Assembly: GCA_001604565.1 (NCBI GenBank)
Contig: LVBV01000005.1
Coordinates: 62,001 to 126,000, forward strand
Length of the DNA: 64,000 nt
Reading direction: 5' to 3'
From: Puniceicoccales bacterium Verruco_01
GTDB lineage: Bacteria; Verrucomicrobiota; Verrucomicrobiia; Opitutales; Oceanipulchritudinaceae
Below are positions 43,971 to 56,235 of this stretch, one piece after another. The notes below the pieces were generated by a model. That model was not told the origin of the DNA. It was given only the letters and a program-made list of their open reading frames with translations, and searched no databases. A program made the translations under genes and the position numbers. Position 1 is the first letter of the stretch, and each line of letters opens with the position of its first letter.

Positions 43971-44852
43971 CTACATATAGTCGAGAAGGGAGGTTCTCAG
44001 CAGCATCGCCGTTCCCTGGAGCGAGGCGGAATAGGCGTTCTGGGCGGCAAGAAGTTTCACCGTCACCTCGTTCTCGTCGCTGTTGGTGGCGCTTTCCTCT
44101 GCGTTGTCGAGGTTCGTGTAAATGCTGGCGTTGCGCGCCTCGATCAGATCCAGGCGAGACTGCGTGGTGCCTAGGTCGCTGGAAGCCTCGGTGATGCCGT
44201 CCTGCGCGCTCTGAAGGGTATCGGCTGCGGTGGCGACTGCATCCGCATCCCCGGAAGTGATCGCGTTCTTGAGGGACAAAAGGGAATTGAGCGCGTTCAG
44301 GATCTGTTGATTCTGATCGTCGCTCGTGAAGGGGGAAACGGTGACTCCGCTTGCCACCTCGATCTGCCGGCCCTCGCCTGAGCCGTTGTAAACATACTGG
44401 CGTGTGGTTTCGTCGTAGGAGAAGGGCGCCGTGTCCGAGGAACTCTTCGATCCGGCAAAAAGGTAATCCCCATTGTAGGAGGTGTTGGCGGCGGAGAGCA
44501 AACCGCTCACGATATTGTCGATCTGGCTCGCCAGAGCGGCGGAATCCCCGGTCGAATTCTGGGCGGACTCGGCTACCTTGAGGGAGAGGTCGATCTCCTT
44601 CTTCATGTAGGAGAGCGTGTCCACTCCGCTCTGCGCCATGTTGTCGGCCATCGTGGCGTTGGTATGAAACTGGACCAGTCTCTCCCGCGTCGCCTGAGAA
44701 TTGAGAAGCGTGCCGCCAAGCGCCGGGTCGTCGGCTACGCTCGTCACCTTCTTGCCCGTGACAAGCTGCTCCTCCAGCGAGGACTGACGGGACTTGAGGT
44801 TCTGGAGCTGCCCGATGAGCGAATAGGCCGTCGATGCGTCGGAGATTCTCAT
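43971..44852 (-). CDS. flgL: flagellar hook-filament junction protein FlgL
   Basis: A 293-aa flagellin-like junction protein (HAP3). The N-terminal MRISDASTAYSLIGQLQNLK and QLVTGKKVTSVADDPALGG, middle GDYLFAGSKSSSDTAPF, and C-terminal LLAAQNAYSASLQGTAMLL fit FlgL. GDYLFAG is the diagnostic motif that separates it from flagellin. It follows flgK by 55 bases. Confidence 0.9.
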   Translation of the reverse strand: MRISDASTAYSLIGQLQNLKSRQSSLEEQLVTGKKVTSVADDPALGGTLLNSQATRERLVQFHTNATMADNMAQSGVDTLSYMKKEIDLSLKVAESAQNSTGDSAALASQIDNIVSGLLSAANTSYNGDYLFAGSKSSSDTAPFSYDETTRQYVYNGSGEGRQIEVASGVTVSPFTSDDQNQQILNALNSLLSLKNAITSGDADAVATAADTLQSAQDGITEASSDLGTTQSRLDLIEARNASIYTNLDNAEESATNSDENEVTVKLLAAQNAYSASLQGTAMLLRTSLLDYM

Positions 44853-44907
44853 GTGTGAGGAAGGTGAAGGTGAGGGAGTCGGAAAAGATTAGACGGCAAC
44901 CCGGGCG

Positions 44908-49578
<4,671 letters not shown>

Positions 49579-49683
49579 CGGGACAACACAAGAACGATTG
49601 CCCTTGCCACATCCCGCGCCGGGGCAAATGGTGTTGCCGGACGGCAGTTTCGGGCATACGCCCGGAACAGCCTTCACCCACAC

Positions 49684-50157
49684 ATGACCGCATTCCCGAA
49701 CATGGACCCTGTTCCCCTGCCCGACGCCCCCTCGGAGGCGCTCCGGCTCTCCCTGCACGCACGCGAACATGCCAACTGCTTTTCCTCGCGCGGGACGGAA
49801 AGCGGCGGCCTCGGCATCGACTACCATATCGAGGGCAATCAGGTGAAGGCGTTCTGGACCTGCGGCGCAGACAAGGAGAGCTATCGCGGGATCGTCCACG
49901 GCGGAATCCTCGCCACGGCCCTAGACGGCGCGATGGTGGAGCTGCTTTTCGGTTACGGCATCGTCTCGCGCACGGGGAAGATGGAGCTGCGCTTCCGTGA
50001 CGAGGTACGCTGGGGCGAGTCCATGGAAATCTCCGCCAAGTTGACCGATCACCGCCACCCGCTCTATACGCTGGAGGCGACGATCCTCCAGAACGGCAAA
50101 AAGTGCGTGGAGGCGAAGGCGAAGTTCATGGCCGTGGAGGGTGGCGCCGCGCAATGA
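49684..50157 (+). CDS. PaaI-type hotdog thioesterase
   Basis: A 157-aa acyl-CoA thioesterase-like protein. The signature YRGIVHGGILATALDGAM contains the HGG motif and the catalytic Asp on the following helix. The substrate is unknown. The stop overlaps the start of the DUF89 gene by four bases. A second ATG at 49702 could be the true start. Confidence 0.82.
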   Translation: MTAFPNMDPVPLPDAPSEALRLSLHAREHANCFSSRGTESGGLGIDYHIEGNQVKAFWTCGADKESYRGIVHGGILATALDGAMVELLFGYGIVSRTGKMELRFRDEVRWGESMEISAKLTDHRHPLYTLEATILQNGKKCVEAKAKFMAVEGGAAQ

Positions 50158-51026
50158 AGACGGGAGTGACCTGCATTCCCTGCCTCGTCCGTCAGGCGAC
50201 AAACACCCTTGCGAAGCTCGTGCCCGAGGGCCCCGTACGCGAGGCGGGCATCCGCCGCATCCTTGAGGAGACGGCGAAGCTCGACTACTCCCTGCCCACC
50301 CCGGTTTTGAGCGGCACTCTTCAGGCGGTGCTGCGCGTTGTGACAAAAGTGGACGACCCCTACGCCGTGGAGAAGCGCCGCTTCACCCGGATGGCTCTCG
50401 GTTTGCTGCCGGAGATGGAGACGCTCGTCGGCGAAGCGCCCGATCCTTTCGAGGCTGCGGTGAAGATGGCGATCGCCGGAAACGTGATCGACCTCGGCGT
50501 GAAGAGCGATCTTTCGGAAAAAGAGGCTGAGTCGGTTCTTCGCGCGGCGCTCGCGGAACCCCTCCACGGATCGGCGCGTGCACTGTGCGATGCGGCGGAA
50601 GGCGCGCGGAAGATCCTCTACCTTGCCGACAACGCGGGTGAGACGGTCTTCGACCGCCTGCTCCTCGCGCGTCTGCCGAAGGGACACGTGACGATCGCCG
50701 TGCGGGGCCGCCCCATCATGAACGATGCGACACTCGCGGAGGCGCGCGAGGCGGGGCTGGACGAATTCGGCCCGCTTCTCCCCAACGGAGCGGGCATTCC
50801 CGGAACGTATCTTCCCGCCTGCTCGCCGGAATTCGTCGATGCCTTCCGCGAAGCGGACCTTGTCATCAGCAAGGGTCAGGGGAGCTTCGAGACGCTCTGG
50901 GAAGTCCCGGCGCCGCTCTTCTTTCTCTTCCGCATCAAGTGCCCGATCGCCGAATCCATGACCGGCATTTCCCTGAACGCCAACGCGGCGATCCGGAGCC
51001 CGCGCTACCGGGAAAAGTCCGCGTAG
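50154..51026 (+). CDS. DUF89/ARMT1-like metal-dependent phosphatase
   Basis: A 290-aa protein of the DUF89 damage-control phosphatase family, proposed to hydrolyse damaged or overflow sugar or cofactor phosphates. Characteristic features are CIPCLVRQA at the N-terminus, ADNAGETVFDRLLL near residue 160 (metal-binding Asp/Asn), GRPIMNDATLAEA and the Lys-containing ISKGQGSFETL. The N-terminal Cys pair is typical of the bacterial subgroup. Coupled by ATGA to the thioesterase gene. Confidence 0.85.
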   Translation: MKTGVTCIPCLVRQATNTLAKLVPEGPVREAGIRRILEETAKLDYSLPTPVLSGTLQAVLRVVTKVDDPYAVEKRRFTRMALGLLPEMETLVGEAPDPFEAAVKMAIAGNVIDLGVKSDLSEKEAESVLRAALAEPLHGSARALCDAAEGARKILYLADNAGETVFDRLLLARLPKGHVTIAVRGRPIMNDATLAEAREAGLDEFGPLLPNGAGIPGTYLPACSPEFVDAFREADLVISKGQGSFETLWEVPAPLFFLFRIKCPIAESMTGISLNANAAIRSPRYREKSA

Positions 51027-51032
51027 GAAGGA

Positions 51033-53447
51033 TTACCGGACTGCGTCCGTCTTCAGGAGGCGCACATCATACACCCCGCCCGCCAGAGTCCCCCTGCCGA
51101 CGAACCGGACGACGATGCGGCCTTGCGGCGCGTTCTGGAACACGGCGGCGGGAAGCTCGTACTCCTTTTCGACAAACTCGCCGCGCTTTTCGGCGGTGAG
51201 GGCCTGCGTGGCGACGAGGACGCCGTTCGCAAAGATGTCGAAGGTACGGCCATCGTCGTCACCGCTGTAGGTGACTGAGAGGCGCACGTTCCGCTCCCCG
51301 CGCGGATCGAGAGCGTATTCGATCAACGCCCCGTGGCGCCAGTGCCGGGCGTTGTGCAGGCCGCTGTCGGTGTTCTCGGCACGGAAGAAATGCTCCACCT
51401 CGCTCTGCTGCTCGCCGGGGCTCACAAAGTCGATCGTCGCCTTCTCGCGGGCCGCCTGCGCTTTTTCCATTGCGGCGCGCTTCTCCTTTTCGGCGGCGAT
51501 CTTCTCCGGCGTCGTCGCCTCCCAGTAGATCTGGTAACGCTCCTCGTGGATCTCGAAGAAGGGTTTGAGCTCCACGCCGTTTTCCGCGTTCGTCACGATG
51601 CCGCTCAAGCGGAAGTGCATCGGCCCCGCGGCGGGATCGGGCGCGACGTGCGCGGGAATCTCCTCCGGCTTGGCAAGAAGGGCCGGGACGTCGCCGAGCG
51701 GGACGAGCGGGCCCGCCGCCACGTGCGCCATGCGGGTGTCATCCGCGAAGAGCCCGTCCTGATCCTGCGTGCCGCTCTCGGCGCCGAGGAGGATCGGACC
51801 CCGGAAAATCGCGTACCAGGGCGAACCGTCGGGCAGGCCCTCCACCGTCGTCTTCATCGGCAGGGCGATTTCCACGCGGTCGCCGTCTTTCCACTGGCGG
51901 CGAATCTCAACATACGAGCCGGGCGCGGAGTCCTGTGCAAACGCCTCGCCGTTCACGAAAAGCGCAAAGGCCCCCTTCTCCACCCATCCCGGATGGCGGA
52001 CATACAGGGAGAAAGTGGCGGGTTCTTCGAGCGAGAGGGTGAGAGAACTAGCCTCCTCGTCCGGGAACTTCGTCTTCTGCCGCAGCTCAAGACCCAATTC
52101 CCGGTCCTTAAGAAGAGAGGCGACAAAGAGGTTCACGTACACGGCACCCTTCGCGCGGGCGTAGATGAATTCACCGTATTTACCGGGATTTTCCATGCCC
52201 GTTCCCACGCAGCACCAGAAGCTGTTCTCCGGCACGGAATAGACCCTGTAATGCTCGGGACGAATGGGCGTGAAGTACACAAAACCCGGGTGACAGGTGT
52301 CGATGGCGGACAGAATGTGGTTGTAAAGGGCCCTCTCATAATAATCCGCGTACTTCGCCTGCGGAGAGCCGGTGAACAGCTCCTCGGTGAGCCGCAACAT
52401 ATTGTAGGTGTTGCAGGTCTCCGGTCCCTCGCGATGGACGAGCACCCCGTAAAAATCCTTCGGGTCGTTGAAGTGTTCCGAAACGCTGTTTCCGCCGAAG
52501 GCCACGGAGCGCAGGTTCACCACGTCCTCCCAGAAAAACTCCGCGCCGGAGGCATCGGCGGCGTTTCCGGTCAGGAGCGCGATTCTCTCAAGACCGATCA
52601 CCTTGGGAATTTGGGTGTTCGCGTGCTTGCCCGTCAGTTCGTCCCGGTGCGCGACGAGGGGATCGAGCACCGCCCTGTGGCGGAACTTCTCCGCCGCGGC
52701 GAGGTACTTTTTGTCGCCCGTGATGGAGTACAGGTCCGCCAGAACCTCGTTCATGCCGCCGTGCTCCATCGCGAGCATCCGCTGCATTTGTTCGTCCGGA
52801 AGGTTCGCAATCTCGGTCACGCACCAGTCGCCGAGTTTCATAAGGACTTCCCGCGCCTCCGCGCTCCCCGTCTCCAGCCACGCGTCGCGCAGCCCCGCGA
52901 AGGTCTTGTGCAGGTTGTACCAGGGCACCCACTTTTCGTCGATGGCCGCCACGTCGCCGGAGGCGATCCGACGCCAGAGTTCCCGGCTTCCGGGAACTCC
53001 GCCCACGTACCCGTCGCCGAAGGCCCTCTGGCACTCCGCCATCTCGGACACGGTGTATTTCAACCGCCGCGCGAGTTCTCCGTCCGGTGTGTCGGCCCCG
53101 GAGGCGATCAGGTGCGAGAGTGCGGAAAGGTAGTGACCCGCCGTGTGACCGTCGAGGCCGCCGCTCTCCCAGTTCCCGTAGCTTTCCGCCTTCTTCGGGA
53201 GGCCCGCCTCGCGTCGGAAGGGCGCCAGAAGCCGATCCGGATCGAGCGCCAGAATGTAGGCGCGGTCCGCCTCCACCGCCGCCGCAAAGGGGCTCCCGGG
53301 CAACAGCCGTACCTGCGCGAGCGGATAGAGCGAGGCCGGAGTTTCCGCCTCGACGACAACTGTTTCCGCCGCACTCGCGACGGAAACCGAAAGGAGAATC
53401 GCCGCGCCTCCCAGACGCGCGCAGGAGGAAAGGAGCGTGTGTTTCAT
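51033..53447 (-). CDS. secreted GH127 family glycoside hydrolase (beta-L-arabinofuranosidase type)
   Basis: An 804-aa exported enzyme. The start at 53447 gives a signal peptide (MKHTLLSSCARLGGAAILLS). The (alpha/alpha)6 barrel has WESGGLDGHTAGHYLSALSH. The zinc-site residues of GH127 are intact: Glu and Cys in PETCNTYNML, and the adjacent Cys pair in FWCCVGTGMENPGKYGEFIY. Beta-sandwich and linker domains follow. It would release L-arabinofuranose from plant polymers. Divergent from the GH9 gene with 205 bases between; the two may share control. Confidence 0.9.
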   Translation of the reverse strand: MKHTLLSSCARLGGAAILLSVSVASAAETVVVEAETPASLYPLAQVRLLPGSPFAAAVEADRAYILALDPDRLLAPFRREAGLPKKAESYGNWESGGLDGHTAGHYLSALSHLIASGADTPDGELARRLKYTVSEMAECQRAFGDGYVGGVPGSRELWRRIASGDVAAIDEKWVPWYNLHKTFAGLRDAWLETGSAEAREVLMKLGDWCVTEIANLPDEQMQRMLAMEHGGMNEVLADLYSITGDKKYLAAAEKFRHRAVLDPLVAHRDELTGKHANTQIPKVIGLERIALLTGNAADASGAEFFWEDVVNLRSVAFGGNSVSEHFNDPKDFYGVLVHREGPETCNTYNMLRLTEELFTGSPQAKYADYYERALYNHILSAIDTCHPGFVYFTPIRPEHYRVYSVPENSFWCCVGTGMENPGKYGEFIYARAKGAVYVNLFVASLLKDRELGLELRQKTKFPDEEASSLTLSLEEPATFSLYVRHPGWVEKGAFALFVNGEAFAQDSAPGSYVEIRRQWKDGDRVEIALPMKTTVEGLPDGSPWYAIFRGPILLGAESGTQDQDGLFADDTRMAHVAAGPLVPLGDVPALLAKPEEIPAHVAPDPAAGPMHFRLSGIVTNAENGVELKPFFEIHEERYQIYWEATTPEKIAAEKEKRAAMEKAQAAREKATIDFVSPGEQQSEVEHFFRAENTDSGLHNARHWRHGALIEYALDPRGERNVRLSVTYSGDDDGRTFDIFANGVLVATQALTAEKRGEFVEKEYELPAAVFQNAPQGRIVVRFVGRGTLAGGVYDVRLLKTDAVR

Positions 53448-53652
53448 AGAATCGGACGGAGGTATGCGGATCATGTTATCCCATCGCGGGAGCACTGTAA
53501 ACGGATGCGTCGACAGAAGACGGTCGAACAGTCAAGTGCCCCGCTCGCAGGAATGCCGCCCGTCCGTCAGGCACGAGAATCATACCGTTTGCCACGCCCT
53601 GATTGATTCCGGACGGGATTGGGCGATTGTAAACCGCACCCCTTCTGAAAAT

Positions 53653-56229
53653 ATGCGTCATCCCATCCTTCCGTTTCTTTTCGCGGCGTCACTGATTGCG
53701 TCCTCGCCGCTCTGCGCAACCGTGCCGACAGACACCCTGACCGTCAACGATCAGGGCTACCTGGAAATGCAGGGGCTGAACGTCATGCTGGCCAAGGACC
53801 TCTACCCCGAGGGCCATCAGTCGGGCGTCACCATCATACAGAACGGCGCGCGCGTGGCGGCAAACGGATATGTGGGCTTCCACCAGCGCAGCCAGTGGTC
53901 CTCCTTCCCGAAGGTGGACGCGCCCGTGGCGGACAAGGAACTGGGCGAGCTATCCGTCACCATGCACTATCCCGACCCAACGCGCGCGACGGGCTTCAAC
54001 CCGGTCACCAATCCGGACCTCAAGCTCGACTACACGGTGCGCGTGAAGGCCGAGGGCAGCGCCTTCCGCATCATCGTGGATCTGGCCGAGCCGATCCCGG
54101 CGCAATGGGAAGGCAGCGTCGATTTCAGCATCGAATTCTTCCCGGGGGCCCTGCTTGGCAGGACGTACAGGATCGGGGATGCCTGCGGGGTCTTCCCGCC
54201 CCAGGCGGATTCCTCGCGGGCGATGGAAACTCCCGCCGGCAGGATCGTCTGCTACGGCTTTGGCCGATCCCTCATCCTCGCGGCGGAAAGTCCCTCACAG
54301 CGCCTGAAGATCGAGGCCGTGCGCGGTGGCGGAATCGCCCTAGTCGATCTGCGCGGCTCCGACACCAACAGCTGGTTTGTGGCGATCGCAACCCTCTCGG
54401 CAGGAACCACCAAGGGGGCCCTCGAATGGCTGGTGACGCCCTCCGTTCTCCCCGGCTGGATCGAAAAGCCCACCCTTCAGTTCTCGCAGGCAGGCTACGC
54501 CCCGAACCGTCCCAAGGTGGCGCTCGTGGAACTGGACAGACACGATTCGGCCCGTCCGGGATTCGCCCTCTACCGCCTTGATGGAAACTCTCAGGAAAAA
54601 GTGTGCGAGGGCCCGGGAAGCGAATGGGGCGACTATTACCGCGGGCATTACCTTTCCTTCGATTTTTCGGAAGTGACGACTCCGGGTCTTTACCAGCTCT
54701 CCTACGGAGAGGTTCGCGGCGAACCCTTTGTCATCGAGCCGGACGTGTACAAGAAGAGTGTCTGGCAGACCACGGTCGGCACCTTCATGCCCGTGCAGAT
54801 GTGTCACGCCCGCGTGGTGGAGGGCAACCGCGTGTGGCACGGGGAGTGCCATCTGGACGACGCGATCATGGCGCCGGTCGATCACAATCACTTTGACGGA
54901 TATGCCCAAGGCCCTTCCACGTATTGCATCTACAAGCCCGGCGAACATGTTCCGGGACTCGACAAGGGCGGCTGGCACGACGCTGGGGACTTCGACCTGC
55001 GCGTGGAGTCGCAGGCGATGACGGTGTATCTGCTGGCGCTGGCGTATGAAAAATTCCACCCGCAGATGGACGACACGGCAATCGACGAGGAAAAACGCCT
55101 CGTCCTGCTGCACACCCCGGACGGCAAAAACGACATTCTCCAGCAGATCGAACACGGTCTGCTCACCATCGTCGGCGGGTACCGCTCGATGGGACGCCTC
55201 TACCGGGGCATTCAGGATGCGGACCTTGCCCAGTACGCCGCCATCGCGGACGCCAGGAGCCTGACCGACAACAAGATTTTTCACGACGACGACGCATTGA
55301 GCGTCTTCCATGCGATCGAAAAAGCCTCGGCGACCGGTCAGAACACCGATTTTGCCACCCTGAGCCTTCCTCCCTACGGCTGCGAAGGCGCGGCGGACGA
55401 CCGCTGGGTCTTCACCGAGGACAACCCCTCGCGCGAACTTCTCGTCGCCGGGACTCTCGCCGCCTGCTCGCGGGTTCTGCGCGGATATGACGACGACCTC
55501 GCGGCGGAATGTCTGCAAATCGCAAAGGAGCTTTGGGAAAGGGCGAAGGCCCCGGCCACCTCGGCGGACCGGCTCTGCCCGGCGCTGGAACTTTACCTTG
55601 CCACCGGCGACAAAACCTTCGCGGAGGCAATTCCCCTCACGGAGAAAGATGCGGAAAACCAGATGATCTTCACCGGCTGGCTCGGCGCAAGGAGCCTCGC
55701 GGTGGTGGAGGATCCCGCCTACCGGGAAAGCATGCTCGCGGCCCTCGGGAAGCTGGCCGACGAGTTCGACCGTGTGAGCGCCGTCAATCCGTACGGTCTG
55801 CCCGACGGCCCTGCGCTGCAGCCGGACGGACAGCCCTACGTTTGGGGCATCAGCTGGGAAGTGATGATGCAGGGTTTTGCGGGGTATTACCTGCACGAGG
55901 CCCTGCCCGCCCGCTTCCCGGCGGAGCGCGTCTTTGGGGCGTTGGACTACCTCCTTGGCCGCCATCCGGGCACAAACAACGCATCGCTCGTCTCCGGCGT
56001 GGGGGCAAAGTCCGTCACAGAGGCCTACGGCATGAACCGCGCGGACCGTTCTTACATCCCGGGCGGAATCATCTCTGGCCCTTCCTTCATCAAACCGGAC
56101 TACATCGAACTGCTCGAATGGCCCTACCTCTGGCAGCAGACAGAATACTGCATGGGCGAGCCGACTTCCGCCTACGTCTTCCTCGTCATGGCCGCGGACA
56201 GCCTCTCGGGCGGAACGCAGGCAAAGTGA
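53653..56229 (+). CDS. secreted GH9 family cellulase
   Basis: An 858-aa exported glycosidase. Signal peptide MRHPILPFLFAASLIASSPL. An unassigned N-terminal beta domain (about 25-270) precedes a CelD_N immunoglobulin-like domain (LQFSQAGYAPNRPKVALVEL, about 278-375). The GH9 catalytic barrel has GGWHDAGDFD (catalytic Asp pair) and late motifs YLLGRHPGTNNASLVSGVG and the Glu in the final WQQTEYCMGEPTSAYVF. Substrate is probably beta-glucan or another beta-linked glycan. Confidence 0.88.
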   Translation: MRHPILPFLFAASLIASSPLCATVPTDTLTVNDQGYLEMQGLNVMLAKDLYPEGHQSGVTIIQNGARVAANGYVGFHQRSQWSSFPKVDAPVADKELGELSVTMHYPDPTRATGFNPVTNPDLKLDYTVRVKAEGSAFRIIVDLAEPIPAQWEGSVDFSIEFFPGALLGRTYRIGDACGVFPPQADSSRAMETPAGRIVCYGFGRSLILAAESPSQRLKIEAVRGGGIALVDLRGSDTNSWFVAIATLSAGTTKGALEWLVTPSVLPGWIEKPTLQFSQAGYAPNRPKVALVELDRHDSARPGFALYRLDGNSQEKVCEGPGSEWGDYYRGHYLSFDFSEVTTPGLYQLSYGEVRGEPFVIEPDVYKKSVWQTTVGTFMPVQMCHARVVEGNRVWHGECHLDDAIMAPVDHNHFDGYAQGPSTYCIYKPGEHVPGLDKGGWHDAGDFDLRVESQAMTVYLLALAYEKFHPQMDDTAIDEEKRLVLLHTPDGKNDILQQIEHGLLTIVGGYRSMGRLYRGIQDADLAQYAAIADARSLTDNKIFHDDDALSVFHAIEKASATGQNTDFATLSLPPYGCEGAADDRWVFTEDNPSRELLVAGTLAACSRVLRGYDDDLAAECLQIAKELWERAKAPATSADRLCPALELYLATGDKTFAEAIPLTEKDAENQMIFTGWLGARSLAVVEDPAYRESMLAALGKLADEFDRVSAVNPYGLPDGPALQPDGQPYVWGISWEVMMQGFAGYYLHEALPARFPAERVFGALDYLLGRHPGTNNASLVSGVGAKSVTEAYGMNRADRSYIPGGIISGPSFIKPDYIELLEWPYLWQQTEYCMGEPTSAYVFLVMAADSLSGGTQAK

Positions 56230-56235
56230 GGCACC

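Noticed and set aside
51333-53606. 757-codon open frame on the plus strand
   Set aside because: Antisense to the GH127 gene, whose zinc-site motifs and signal peptide are convincing.
54340-55965. 541-codon open frame on the minus strand
   Set aside because: Antisense to the GH9 gene; no recognisable domain.
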